Source: Trichodelitschia bisporula
Lineage: Eukaryota > Ascomycota > Dothideomycetes > Phaeotrichales > Phaeotrichaceae
NCBI GenBank assembly: GCA_010356995.1
Contig: ML996699.1
Location: 156,999-220,998 of the forward strand
Length of the DNA: 64,000 nucleotides
Reading direction: 5' to 3'
Shown here: positions 42,744-57,483 of the stretch, piece after piece
How the letters are laid out: each line of letters begins with the position of its first letter
How positions within the stretch are numbered: position 1 is the first letter of the stretch
Notes under the pieces: model-generated
Seen by the model: only the letters and a program-made list of their open reading frames with translations
Told to the model about the DNA's origin: nothing
The model's database searches: none
Program-made: the position numbers and the translations under genes

Positions 42744-44203
42744 GGGGTGAGGTGGTAGACCGGTGGTGCCGCTGTTGCAGTCGTCTTGATACCCGTTTTT
42801 GCTTACCTGGTTCAGTTCGTTGTTAGGTGTCAAGGGTGATTGCGAGATCTCGGTTTGTCTTTCTCCTTGGATGGGGTCTTGTCAGCTTTGCTCGGAGTTG
42901 GTGGAAGGATGGGAACGGATGATATCCAGCGTTACAGTACCGCGCTCTACTCAAAAAGTTCGACGTTTGTCCAGCGTGGAGTTGGGCTGGCAAGTGGGGA
43001 GGGATCGGGGTCATGGGGGGATATCCGGGCGGTGGGTTTTGCATTTGCTATTTGATTGTTTGGCAGCGCGAAGCTCAGCACTGGCATTTTGATCTCCTCT
43101 TTATGGGCGGTAGTGGGGCCGTCTTTTCTTTGTCTACGGTGGGGGGTGGGTTTGTTAACCGGCTTCTCTACTGCGGGATTTGGATTCGGGTGGAATGGGA
43201 AGGGTCATACTCGTATGTCTGGAGACATGGAAAATTGTCGCTGGCTTGTGTATGTATGCGGTGGGATGGATAGCTGGTGGCAGACGTCCCGGTTGCGCTG
43301 TCGCTGGGCAATTGTGGTATGTGAGGAGTAATCATGCTACTTATGCTGGATGGATGCTGATGTAGTTGCTGTGTGAGAGAGAACTCGAGGGTATCCGGGG
43401 GGCTTCGTAATATCCCGCTTTAGCCTCGACTTCATACTCGACTTGGGACATGACGGCTCTGCCCTTCATGGTAGACCTGATAGTAGCTCATTCCACATTC
43501 CATGAAAGGAGAATGTAGTTCTAGACCTCACGCTCACCGGGCCACGACGGTTAGTCCATAGGGGGAGGGATATCACAGCATTCAGACTCGTGGCCAACAC
43601 TTCAAGCAGACTCATTATCACTCTCGAGTCTCTTCAAACTCCATTCAAACGAGCCGCAGTCAAATCAGTCCAAGTCCACTCATCACTCAGATTCGGCATT
43701 AACTGTAGCAGCAGCACTCTATATACTCCCACCATGCAATCCAGCAGCACCCTCTCCCGCACCCACACCAATATTTTATCCCCACTGACCCCATCCCCGA
43801 AAGGCACTCACCAAAGGAGCACACATTCACACCAAAATACACACAATTACAAGGAGCGCGCGCCCAGGCGACAATAAAAAAGGGTGGTGCTATGTAGAAC
43901 AGAGAGGAAGGAAAAAAAGATCAGGTAAAGGTCTCTCTCTCATGGGTGCCCCTTCTATGTCCTAGATCGGTAAACCAGACAAATATGCGACTCGTACGCG
44001 GCCCGCCATATGGCGATGCTACACTCTTAATCCCACAGCCCCAAGCGAGCATCATATCTTCACCCTACGAAGTGGTGAGATACAAAACTCCACACGGAGG
44101 ATACATCCCCCCAAGGTCTCGTCCACCCAAGACCCACAATGCCGCAAAAGAGCCCACAAAGCCCCAAACTCCAAGCAATGCAACCCCGCCATCATACCAA
44201 TCA
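42744..44203. other. Convergent intergenic region between two kinase genes
   Basis: 1.46 kb holding both 3' ends. Short frames only; G-rich stretch on the plus strand at 43010-43160. No gene or repeat seen. Confidence 0.4.
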
Positions 44204-46230
<2,027 letters not shown>

Positions 46231-49200
46231 TGACCACTTGTGCTCAGTGGAGCACGCTACAACATCAAATGACCGTTTCCTCTACCATACACCGCAGAAC
46301 ATTGTTTGCGACGAGGACGAACGAAGGTGGTATTTGGTTTTGGCCTGGTCGGAGATAAGACGTGGGCTGGGTGGCGAGTGGAGGTTGTTGGGTGGTGGAG
46401 GTCGGAGGTGGAGGCGAAGGGAGGGTTTGCGCGCTTGCGGCCCACCACGGCGTGAGAGCTACGAGTCAAGGAACAACCAGCAGCTGCACAGAGTAAGGCA
46501 GGGGCCTCAATGTGTTTTGGAGGGGTGGCAATATAGTTTGATGTACTATATGCCAGAGAAGCTAGAGGGCGGGAGGGAGCGTGCGCGAATCGGGGTGGTG
46601 CGTAGGGTTCCTGTGGACGGATGTAAGACCCAGGCCTAGGATAGAACGGTAGGAACGAGCGTTGACAGATGGCGAATGGCGAGGGTAGGGATAGAAGGGT
46701 GCGTGATGAATTAAGAGTACTTCAGTGGCGGCATGAGCAGTGGATGGTGTGGTGGTAGGGGAGTTCGAGAGTCCGGGGGATGGGAGGTACGAAGTTGCTG
46801 CTAGGAGTGAGGAGGGAGGGGAAGAGGGAAGGGACGTTGGGAGGGGGTGGGGGTGGATGGGAGTGGGAGAAGAAAGAGGGATTGGGATCGGATAGAAGGA
46901 TATCCCAGTTCAATAATCAAAGATCAAACAGCGACGCCAAAAGAGGCGAGGAAGAAAGAAAGCAGAGGAGGATGGGGAAAAGAGAGAGAAAGAGATGAAG
47001 ATGAGAGAAATGCGCGAAAGGCCAAAGGACATTAGACAGATCGGGCTAGCTATGCCAGACTAGCATGGACCTCTACCACGGGCTTATCCGTCCTTGAACG
47101 GGGGTGGGTGTAGAATTGAGAGAAGTCTTGATGCGTTGTGTGCGTGTGTGTTGCGACAACGCCAGGTGGGGTATGCACTTTCGTGCATACGTACAGACAC
47201 GATACAGTTAACTGCTACTAGCCTTTACAAGATGAGAGAAGCTCTTCTGCACGAGGAACAAGTGAGGAAATACGGAGCGGAGGAAGCGGAGACACCCTAA
47301 GAGACGCGATGGTGACAAGGGTGCCACGGGTCGGTGGCGTTCGGGGCGAGGATGAGGAGTGGAGGGAGGGGGTGAAGGAGGAGGGGAGGGGAGGGGGAGG
47401 GGGGATAAGAAGCGGGAGGGGTTTTGATTCATCCACAGTCCACATGGGCAGTATGCACTGCGATCTCCTTACCAGATACACACCCACACTCTTACCCAGC
47501 CACATCCCCACCAAAAACACTCCTCGTGCATCGCGGGAGGATTTGAGACCTGAAGGATTGAGTTGAGAAGCAAGATGCAGAATGTGTTGACGTGAAAGCT
47601 GTCAAGCTTCCTTCCATTCCTTCCGCTCATTCCCCTTCTAAATTCGGCTTGTCCAATGTAGGAAGCTCTTCAATCGGTAATCCCAGGTCTCGATGCATGC
47701 TGATCCTGTTCATACCCGTACCTCGTACTCCCTACAGCATGTCAAAGGCTTAGGAGTACGTACAGTACTCTCTTCTATCCACCTATCCATACCCAGCCAT
47801 CACTGCGCTCATCCCCATGCATCTCATAGGTAGCTAGCTCTCATGCCGGCGGCCCCTCTCTCTCGTATCGTGACGGGCTCCTTCACGCAGTCTTACAGTA
47901 GCTCCAATCCCACCTGAAGAGGGTATGCGTGAAGATGCTTCGTCAGGTTCATAAGATCCAATAAACGCTCCTCGCTTGGACAGTCTGACGTCGATATCCC
48001 TACATTCCCCCTCCCCCACGCTCTGCTTCTCCACACGTCTCCCCAATCCAACCACGGCTCACCCAAACACTAGGCTCGGCATGGGAGAGCCTGTCGCCAT
48101 CTGCAATAAAACCGCAGATATATCCCCCATCTTGCCCGTCCACACCTTCCTTATCCCCACAAACTTCTTGCGTTCCCTTTCGCCTCCGAACCTAACCCTC
48201 ATCTGCCCTACGCCCACGACCTTACTTTCCCAATCCCCAGTCTCCATTCCCGCGATCAACCCTCCCACTTGGTCTCCGCAATCCTCGCCCTGTCGGTCTA
48301 CCCGCAACCCATGAGAAAAAGCCCATGAAGGAACTACCCGTGCCGTGCCCCAGTGCCCCACCTTCTCGCGCCGCCCCTCTCCATGCCAGACAGAAAGACG
48401 CCAGCTCTCGAGCCCCCCGGTTGCCCCACATATCGCGGCGCCTTAGCCCGTCACCGCGACTGCTTCCCGCTTATTTTTTCTGTCTCTCAGATGACGCCCT
48501 CGCCCGCTCTAAGATTGCTGTCTGTGACATCTGAGGCTGAAGCTGAACGGGATGAGCAAAAGGCTAATATACCCGCAAGGCAAACGTCTTTTCAAACCCT
48601 TCCGCAGAGCGCGGTAATAACGGTCCATTTTGCAACCTTCCCCCCGTATGCCGCACAACCCGTGGCTTTATTCCCTGATCTACCGGCACGGTGCGTTTCA
48701 AGTAGACCCGGGCAGCGCGCACGTTTTCTTGCTCACCATCCCCCTTGCGGATCTCCCTCCCCCTCCCCTCGCCTCCCTTTCCCCGCGAAACGTGGCCTGC
48801 AGGTCTCGCGCAAGCGCCAGCCTCCGCTCGTGGACGTCCGTCGCAAAAGGCGCCTTAGCCGTCGGTAAGCCGAAACCCTTGAACCAGAGAAAGATAGCAA
48901 CTCTCTTTTTCCCCCAGTCGCGCGCCCTTTCCGCCAGACATGGAGGCAAAACAAAATAATTCTCACAAGCCAACTGGATCCTGCGATTTGCGCCTCTGAC
49001 CGCAAATGTGCGCGGCGCGTCGGCGGCAGCAAGCCTCCGTTCACATCTTGCAGCCTGGCTGCATCCCGCAGATGAAGCCTCTCAATTTTGCCCAGCGCAA
49101 TCTGCCACCATGCCACGAGGAGACCGAAGCCGCGCCCGTATTGCATGTGCTGGGATTGGTCGCCTTTTTCTGGGCGTCCATCATCTCCAGTGCGTGATGG

Positions 49201-52200
49201 TGTTTTGGCGTCAGAAGAGAGACTGAGGCTCATTGAATGAATCCTTTGTTGCGATCAGAGACGGGTTAGGACGTTGGCCTTGCGCACTGCATCTGCAACA
49301 TAACCAATGATGATCCTTACGCGCCCACCGTACCGAGATCCGCAGGCTCCCGTGCTTCTCGAAGAAATGACTCCGCCGAATCTTTCCGGTAAGCAAGCTC
49401 ATTACCGCATCCGTCCCCCCTCGCCATCTCCACAGCTTCGGCCTCGTGGCACTGGCGAGGATAATAGGGGCAAAAGGGGAAATCTTCTGGAAGGTGCAAC
49501 GTGGAAGGGCCAAGACTGTCTCAAACAGTGGCACGGACGGGCTCAGTGTGTGAGAATGAGAGCACGGACGGTAAAAATACCTCATTCCCTCGGGTTGGCC
49601 GCTTCATGGCACGGCTCTTTTTGTGTTACCGTGTCCCTTGTGCCTTGTTGGCGTATTTTTTTGGGGGCCTCCTTACGAGATGGATGAGTGGCCTGGCCGT
49701 TCGCAAATCGACCGCCATCGGGCTGGGGGCTGAGACAAGGGCGACTGTGACGTTAATATCCCTGTGCACCAGTGTTGGAAGTGCAAAGCTTCGTGCTTGG
49801 GTGCGTACGGAGTACTAAGCACAGGGAGCTTAGCTGCAGCAGGCTGCAGTCACTTACAGCCGTGAAGCTGGAGACGAAAAGGCGGAAGAAGGATCACGAG
49901 TTGATGTTGATCTCGCTGTTGTGCGACATTCGATGCTTTCCAGAAGCGGGGGCCTTTGAGGCCAATGCGGAGAAGGCGCAAATTAGGTTCTCCATGTCGA
50001 AAAAAGCAGTTGACGATTGGATTGCTCGATCACGGATGCCGATGTTGCTTCGTACCGTAAATGCCGGCAACCGGGACGAAGGAGGCCGGCGTCAAGAAAG
50101 CTGGATGGCTGCAGGCCCGAAGGATTTTTGCGGGCTGCCTAAACTGTGATCCTTCTGTTGTCGAATTGGAAGCGCCATTTCCTCGGAGTTGGTTCTTTGT
50201 GGCCTCGGTATCAAAATCGCCAACCGCCAGCCCCAACTTCATCTCCTGCATCGTCACAACTCCTGGTTCAACTGATAATCAAGTGGAACTTCGAGATAAG
50301 AACGACCCAGCAACCAGGACAGACCAGTCAAAGGCCATGAGATTCGCATCACCCAAAGAAAAAACCGTCGTTGGCATCTCTACTCTTTTCCCAACTCCCT
50401 GACTCGCGATGCAGGCCCAAGGCTTGTACCACACCCTCGGGTCCGCCGGTCCAACTCTATATTCGCCACGTGAGCCTTCAAACTTCCCACTGCACGCCGT
50501 CAGGCCGCGCGCGCACAACCACGCCTATTCGGCGAATATTGCAAATGCGGTGAGCACCGCATGCCGGTGATTGACTCGCTCCCATCCGAGCCCTCACGAT
50601 CCAGTCGTCTCCCTCACGGCAAGCCCAACCCTCAGCAATCGCCTGCACCTCCCCCGGCCCCACCTTCGGTCCGGCCTCGTATTTGGCCCAAACATCGCTT
50701 CCCCCGATACCAACCCCGTTCGATATGGCCGTCGTCCATTCTGCCTTCCCATCGCAGGCCGCGTTTGTCGACTCGTCCTCAGGCTGATTGAAGCGTCGCT
50801 ACGGGAGCCCCAATCGCGGTCCGAGTTGGCCGTTGTTAGGCCCGCGCGCGGGTGGATCCCCTGGCCCAAGCTTGAGAGGTAGGGTTCGGAAGGCATCCGC
50901 TAACGCCACTTGCCCCACTGCGCTCCCACCTGGTGAGGGTGAGACGTGTGGGATACACAGCGCTTCCCGAGGGCGCTGCCCGAGATTGGCTCGCGGGTGC
51001 TTCCTTCTAGAATCTGATCTTGTTGCTGCTGTGCGACGTGGGGATGCGAGGAGATTGGCTCGCGTTGCAGTGCTGGCTGTAGCTATCCGTATTGTGAAAT
51101 GGAGCTGTGATGGAATATTCCGACTTCTCATGGAACTTTCCGTAGTTGGTACGTAAGGACGCGGAAAGCGGCCTCGCAAAGATGCAAAACGCGGCAGCAA
51201 GACGAAGACGCGTACCGGAGTAATCTTCGCCTTCCGAGATGCTTCGGTTGACTTGCGGTCAGGTCTCCGGGATCCGCATATTAACGTTTCGCTCCCTACG
51301 GGTACCTGTAATGCGAACCCGATACAGATAGCCAGCGCCCACCTCGCCCTTCGCTTCCGCAATGGCAATGCGACTTCCGCCCTACGTAACCGTTCGCGAA
51401 CCTCCCGAGCTCGTATCCTCACCGTACCGGTACGCACACCATCCCAATAGAGCCAGATCCTCGTCGAACCACCCGCCCCTCGGGATCCTCATCGCACAAC
51501 TGCTCCTCGCGGAAAACAGGCCGCGCACCGTGCAACATCCCTCCCCAAGAAGAGGGCTTAACGGCCGCCCGGCCACTCACTCGGAAGCAGCACAGCGGCA
51601 TCGCCAACCCCGCCACCCATCTCCCATCTTCTTAACCCGCGCTCGCTAAGCTTAATCCCCGCCCCCAACCACATTTATTCCCGAGCCACAATTCCGTCCT
51701 CGACGATCATCACCACGAGCGCAGTGTGCGCAGCTCTTCATCACTCCCACACCTCTCGCCCTAAACCGGCCTCAAAGCCGATCCGCAGTCCAGACCCGAC
51801 CACCAGCCTGCCCCACATCCACCCCGAGGCCGCCCCACGCCCATCCTCACAAGGCGGTGTAACGCATTTTTCCCAGCCGCCGCACACGCATGCGCAGCTC
51901 TCCACGCCCGCCAAGCCGGGACGTCCGGAGCCTTGGCTCCTGTATACATATCTCCGGGTCCTAAGCCGGACGCCGGAAAGCCGATGGCTATATCCCGATT
52001 CTGCTTCAGAGATACGGTACAGCTAATTGCGTATCCGCCATAAGGCGGGCCTGTTCCGCGCACCATTGAAGGTTCGTCCCGCGCCCGACTTTCTTGGCGT
52101 GCGCTGCCGGATGCGCCTCCGGCGCGGGCGTGCGTTGGTCCGCGCGCCGGGCGGCCTCTCAGTCTCGGGTCCGAGGGCAGATATGCCGGAGAAATGGGTT

Positions 52201-53010
52201 TGTCCGGTAGGTTCTTACGGTTCGCGTCCATTGTAGACGCGGTTCGCGTCAGCCTTGGGCTCCTGGCAGGAGAAGTTTCTTTTGCGCGGCTGGCGGCAAC
52301 GCGGCGCTTACGCGGGTTCAGCCTTGTCACCCGGGAACCGTAGGATTCTTCCCTGGCTTGGCGTGGTTGCACAGCGTGTGATTTGGGGCGCGGGGTGCAT
52401 GTGCTCATGGGTGGTTTGCGGGAAGGTGAGGATTTTTGGGCATCGACGGGGATGGCGCATCAAAAGGATTGGTGTTGGGTTGTGCGGAGTGTGAGTTGAG
52501 GCCCAAGGGGCCGGCGGTGGATCACGGTTGCCTTGGCGGAATGTTTTATGGGATTGGTCAATGGTCGAAGGATCCGATGGAGTTTGAAAGCCACGATAAT
52601 CCTTCTGGCTGGCTCGTGCATGCCTAAAGAAAATGGGACGTGTCTGATTTTTGCAGTCATTGCCAAGGCTATGATGCCACTTCCGGAAGTTATGTTTTCA
52701 TTGCCACGCACATGGAACATTCCCAGAGGCTTCCAGTTCCATTGGATTACATTTGAGGCGTTGCTCGTGCTTTGTGGAGTGGCTCTGAAAACCCATAGAA
52801 CCTCTTTGTTTCGTTTCTTTGGAGGATTATGAGCCCCAGAGATCGGATCAGCATAAAGATCAAGAACCACAAGGAGGCCAAAATGAATGACCAGAAACCG
52901 GTATTTTCCAAGTAGAGTTACAAGCTACGGGTTCGACCTCAGTACTTGTACAATGAAGAGCCCTGGGTATGCCATGCGAACGAAGCTTGAGAATGTATGC
53001 ACAGGACCTT
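46231..53010. other. 6.8-kb gene-poor region
   Basis: No convincing gene on either strand. Purine-rich plus-strand tracts at about 46790-46990 and 47340-47405 are pyrimidine-rich in the YANK direction and probably belong to its promoter or leader. A GC-rich part at 50500-52400 has many chance frames without domains. Small frames near 49006-49233 and 50571-50882 were examined and not accepted. I see no transposon ends, tRNA or satellite repeat. Confidence 0.45.
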
Positions 53011-54869
53011 TCAATGGCGCAGAGCCTCGATATCAACAACCTATGGAGTTAGCTTCCGTCCACCTTGGGGCCAAAAACTCACCTCCTTGACGGCCTCCGT
53101 CGTAAACACCAACGGGCTCGTCTCCCTCACGCAAACACTGTCCTCAATCCTAATTCCCATTCCGCGGAACGCTTTCGGCCACCGCTCATCATCAGGCACA
53201 TAAATACCAGGCTCGATCGTCACACAATGGCCGGAGAGCAGCGTCTCCGTTCGGGGATACCCAGGCGAATCGTGCACGTCCAGGCCGATGTAGTGGCTTA
53301 AATGGTGCGGGAAAAGCGTCTCGAGCGCGCCACCCGTCATGTCGAAACCGAGTTGCTTGAGTGACTCTTTGAGACCCGTCTCAGCCATCCGGTGCAGCTT
53401 GTCGAGTGTGGTTTGGGCGTCCTCACGGCAGAGAGAAACGCATTGCCTCTGCACGGTGAGGATAGCGGTGTATAGATCCTCTTGCGCGGTAGAGAACTGG
53501 CCACTGCTAGGCCATGTGCGTGTGATATCAGCGATATAACCGCCATATTCCTGCAGTAAGTTAGACAGCCACTCCGTGGGAATAGTTCGCAGAGAACATA
53601 CGCCACCGGCATCCACGAGAATCATATCATCCGGACTGCAGCTTGTTAGCATGCATCAAGGGCTCAGTCGTACCACCAACCGAATGACATCATTGTTGCG
53701 AACATAGTGAATGCTCAAAGCGTTCTGAACTGGTCAGCTGGATTATGCAAGAGCAAGATTGCCCACCTGTCCAGCCGCAATGACTGGCACATATGCCGGC
53801 CCATCGCAACCGTTAATTTTGAACTGATAGTCCAAAAAAGCAGCAAGGTCTTTCTCCTTGCTAAAGGATCGTCGCATGGCATCAGTGATTGCTCTGCCCG
53901 AAATTTGCCCAGCCTTGCGCATATTGACAATCTCAGCCTCGCTCTTCCTCGCTCGTAACTGGTTCAACAGCGGTCTGAGCGGTTCCACAACTCCAGTGGA
54001 TTCATTGAATGCCTTTGCAATGCCATTAGACGCCCTCAGTGGCATGCCACTCAGATAACGTGCAAACTGGCTTGAGGTCTGGAAACTTCGAGGAAGGTCT
54101 GTAAAGATTTTCTCCGCTCCATTGAGGATCTCTGGGAGCTCCCCCTCAATCTTTCCGATATCGCTTGCCTGCAAAATGCTTAGAGCGGATACTGGGAAAC
54201 CGTGCAACACACCTCGTCAGCATTGAAGACATCCAAGGCTGCCTGAACACCCGATCGTGCTCCCTCCCAGAGCTCAGATCGTGGATTATTAGGCCGCACA
54301 AAGAGATGGAACACGGGTTCTGATGATCTGTTTGCTGCTGAAGATTAGCAATCAGCTGACATCGATGAAAGGATCTTACCGATAACAGCTACCGCCTCAG
54401 GCTCATTGAATCCTACCGGGCTGTCAGTGCAACCCGGAACCGTACGCTAGGAATTGAAGTTACCCGTCAGGTAGAAGAAATCTGGGTCTTGATGGAACTC
54501 ATAGAATACGGCGCCGGAGCGGTATTTTATATCAGCTGCAGGGATGATGGCGACGGAGTTTTGAGGTAGTAGCCGAGCGAGGCTGTCCCGGCGTTGAGCA
54601 TATTCTAGGGCAGATATGCCTGGAGTGACTAGAATCGAAGATGAGTGTCAATGCTGACAGAAGTGGTAGAGATACTACAGAATTTCCTAACCTTCACCTG
54701 GCCCGAGGATGTGCGGATGCGTCTCATAGACAGGCTGGCCAAACTTCAGATCGGCGGCAGAGATTGTACCATTCCGCCTTGCGGTACCACATTTCAGATA
54801 GCGGATCGAACTATTCCATGATCGTACTGGCCGGGCGGCGAGACGTAGGTGTTGAAGAGGCCATGACAT
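53011..54869 (-). CDS. ICP55: Mitochondrial intermediate-cleaving peptidase (aminopeptidase P family), ICP55-like
   Basis: Nine exons (54869-54692, 54628-54464, 54412-54380, 54337-54213, 54168-53767, 53724-53681, 53635-53602, 53550-53083, 53040-53011) join to 492 residues. The N terminus is a basic, amphipathic presequence with no acidic residues. FGQPVYETHPHILGPGEVTPG and KYRSGAVFYEFHQDP open the aminopeptidase P N-domain. The pita-bread domain has all metal ligands: VDAGGEYGGYIADITRTWP (two Asp), HHLSHYIGLDVHD (His), TIEPGIY (Glu) and IRIEDSV (Glu). The C-terminal exon ends VVDIEALRH. Icp55 removes one destabilising residue from proteins already cut by the matrix peptidase and so stabilises them. 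Two exons are 33-34 bp and the last is 30 bp. The acceptor of exon 4 may be three bases further on. Confidence 0.9.
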
Positions 54870-55285
54870 GCCTCGATCGGGGGAAGTGATCAATTTGGAG
54901 GTTGAAGAAGGAGATTATGTGAGGGAAGTCAGATGACAAGGAGCTGTGGGGAAGGGGGAATGGTTGAATTGCATCTGCATTGCTTTGCTATCCTGCGAGG
55001 GGACGTCGAGTTTGGCTCGGGGGTGGTTCGCGGGAAGCTCTTATCGATAAACCACCAAATCAGGCTACCGAAGCAGGGAGATGAAGTGGGGGCTGCATCG
55101 AGGTTGCAGGTTGCCCCGCCGTCGCACATGTTTGCCTCATGCGCCTGATACTGTGCCAGCACCAACCAAGACGAAGGAACGACGATGGCCGGAGGGTTGG
55201 AAGTCTAAGCTGCGTCCTCCTACCTGCTCGGCTGGGGAAATCGTCCATAAGTAGCAGCCCTTCCTCCTCTTTCTCACCTTCTCGA
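54870..55285. promoter_or_regulatory. Divergent promoter ICP55 / sirtuin
   Basis: About 416 bp separate the ICP55 ATG from the first in-frame sirtuin ATG (530 bp to the second). Both products appear mitochondrial, so coordinate expression from this region is plausible. No TATA box seen; the sirtuin side ends in a CT-rich tract. Confidence 0.45.
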
Positions 55286-55399
55286 ATGCTCACTTCTCAT
55301 CACATCCTCCGCTTCACGACACTCTCAATTGTTCCACCTTTTGTCTTCACGCCTTTGTCCTTTATCAACTTACTCTTGCCAACTCGGCGTTTCACCACT

Positions 55400-56388
55400 A
55401 TGGCCTCCAAACCAATCCCCGGCATTAAGCAAGAGGACATCGAATCCTTCCATGAATTCATCCCGAATTGCACCCGCGTACTGGCCCTCATCGGAGCGGG
55501 CCTCTCAGCCTCCTCCGGTCTTGCAACATTTCGCGGCGTTGGTGGCCTGTGGAGAAACCATGATGCAATGCAACTTGCAACCCCAGAGGCCTTCCAGGCG
55601 AACCCAGCTCTTGTCTGGCGTTTCTACTCGTACCGTCGACACATGGCGTTGAAGGCGAATCCCAACCCCGCACATTATGCACTAGCCGAGTACTCGAAGA
55701 GGATGAACGGAGGTTTCCACTCCATATCTCAGAACGTCGACGGTACAGTGCATATCTCTCGTAGCTGCGCACACTAACGGACGTCAAAGGTCTCTCTCCT
55801 CGCGCCGGCCACCCCAGCGAGTATCTCCATCTGGTGCACGGCTCCCTTTACGATGTCAAGTGCACGAATTTCTTCTGCAGCTACATCGAAAAAGGTAACT
55901 ATGCCGACCCCATCGTCCCGGCTCTTGATCTACCGGCCGACGAGTCAGACCCTACGACCATTGATGCCCTCGCCACACGTCAAGTGCGTGAACTGGACAT
56001 TTCCGACGCGTCGGTACAACTCCCTGAAATTGCTGAGAAGGACCTGCCTCACTGCCCGAGCTGTAACGAGGGCCTCCTGCGTCCAGGCGTTGTCTGGTTT
56101 GGCGAGTGGCTTCCGGACTCGGTGATCAATGACATAGACAACTTCATCAACGCTGGACCCATCGACCTGATCATGGTAATCGGAACCGGTGCAAAGGTAT
56201 ACCCAGCCGCCAGCTACGTTATCAAGGCGCGGAGTAAAGGCGCCCGGGTGGCGGTGATCAACACTGACCCGGACGATGAGCCGCCGGGTGGGATGAAGAA
56301 GGGGGACTGGTTCTTCAATGGCGATGCTGCGGCCGTTCTTCCTGAATTGCTTAGGCCGATTATTGGAGAGCTTGCGGTTCCGACATAG
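55400..56388 (+). CDS. Sirtuin, SIRT5-like NAD-dependent protein deacylase
   Basis: Two exons (55400-55742, 55790-56388) give 313 residues. NAD-binding motifs are GAGLSASSGLATFRG and SQNVDGL; the catalytic His is in VHGSLYDVKC; the zinc knuckle has CTNFFC and CPSC. The RFYSYRR segment carries the Tyr and Arg that bind the carboxylate of succinyl- or malonyl-lysine in class III sirtuins, so desuccinylase/demalonylase activity is expected more than deacetylation. The C-terminal half has MVIGTGAKVYPAASYV and VINTD. An upstream in-frame ATG at 55286 adds 38 residues (basic, hydroxylated, no acidic residue, ending RRFTT) that look like a mitochondrial presequence; both starts may be used. Divergent neighbour of ICP55. 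Confidence 0.92.
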
Positions 56389-57483
56389 AAGCTGATTTGG
56401 GCTTCTGGTGTCTCGACAGCGGCGTTTCTCTCCGCTTTCGGCGATGATCTGGCGCAGGGATGATACGTTGAAGAGTTTATGTCGATGTCAGGCGACTACT
56501 AAGGGCCGAGAAAAAGTTTAACATGTGGTTGACAATTCGTCATTACGATGGTATGGATTATGAGCGGATGTGGTGCCGGGAGTTTATGGGGCGTAATAGG
56601 GCTAATCGGCTGCCGTCTAGTAATAGGAGAGTAATAGAACCAATTACGAGCAAGGCTCTTGACCATCATGGCGCGAACTGCTATCCGGAAAGCACCTGAG
56701 CCCCCAGGTCTGCCCCAAAGTAGCGTGCAACCACCCATCATCAACCGTACTCCCCCGCCGAGCAAATCGCCCCAATCTAGGCGCCTTCCCTGCACCCTCG
56801 TGGCACCTCTGTGGCCGCCGGGTTGGGTCACTGAGGTCTTGGGATCCGGGTAGCATCGCGAGACCCTTGGCGGCGACGGCAAAAACGGGTAATTAGCAGG
56901 TGCGAGGTATAGATGGCAATCTGCGATAGGGGTGTGGGGGGGCGGGGCGGTTGATTAACTGTATCTCGCTGGCTTGATTTCCGATACTCTGCCCGCACCA
57001 CGACATGTGAGACCGAGAAGCAATGAGCCCCGCGCTCCCCGGAGGAGGGATGGGCGCGGAATGTCCGTGGCTGGAGATGGGGGGCATGGGAGTGTCAGGG
57101 GGCGTGGGCCCGTGATGGGGTGGGATTGCTGGGGTGGGAGGTGGGATGATTGCGCGATGGGGGACGGAGAAATTAGAGTTGGGGATGGGGCGTGCGGAGG
57201 GGGGCTCCGAAATATGCGAGATGGCCTTTGCGGGCCTCGCGTGGGAGGGTTGCCGCTTTTGGACGAGATGGGAAGTTTGTATGTGGGGGAGCGCTGCTTT
57301 GGGAAGGGGACGGACATCTCACTGCTGTGGACTACGAACTGGGCTGCTTTGATCAAAAGAAGTAAATTTTTGTACACAAGGCTTCAACTGCGAGTTATCG
57401 CAGCAGAACGAAGAAATAAGAAGCAAGACATCACGCGGCCGCCCTGGCGGATTTCTGGGAATAGAGATACAAGTGCCAGAATG
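56389..57483. other. Convergent intergenic region
   Basis: 1.1 kb between the 3' ends of the sirtuin and the HH/HxH secreted protein. It contains G-rich plus-strand DNA at 57060-57280. Short frames only. Confidence 0.4.

Noticed and set aside
50799-51437. 212-codon minus-strand frame in the gene-poor block
   Set aside because: Arg/Pro-rich, no recognisable domain, no leader or splice support; expected by chance in GC-rich DNA.
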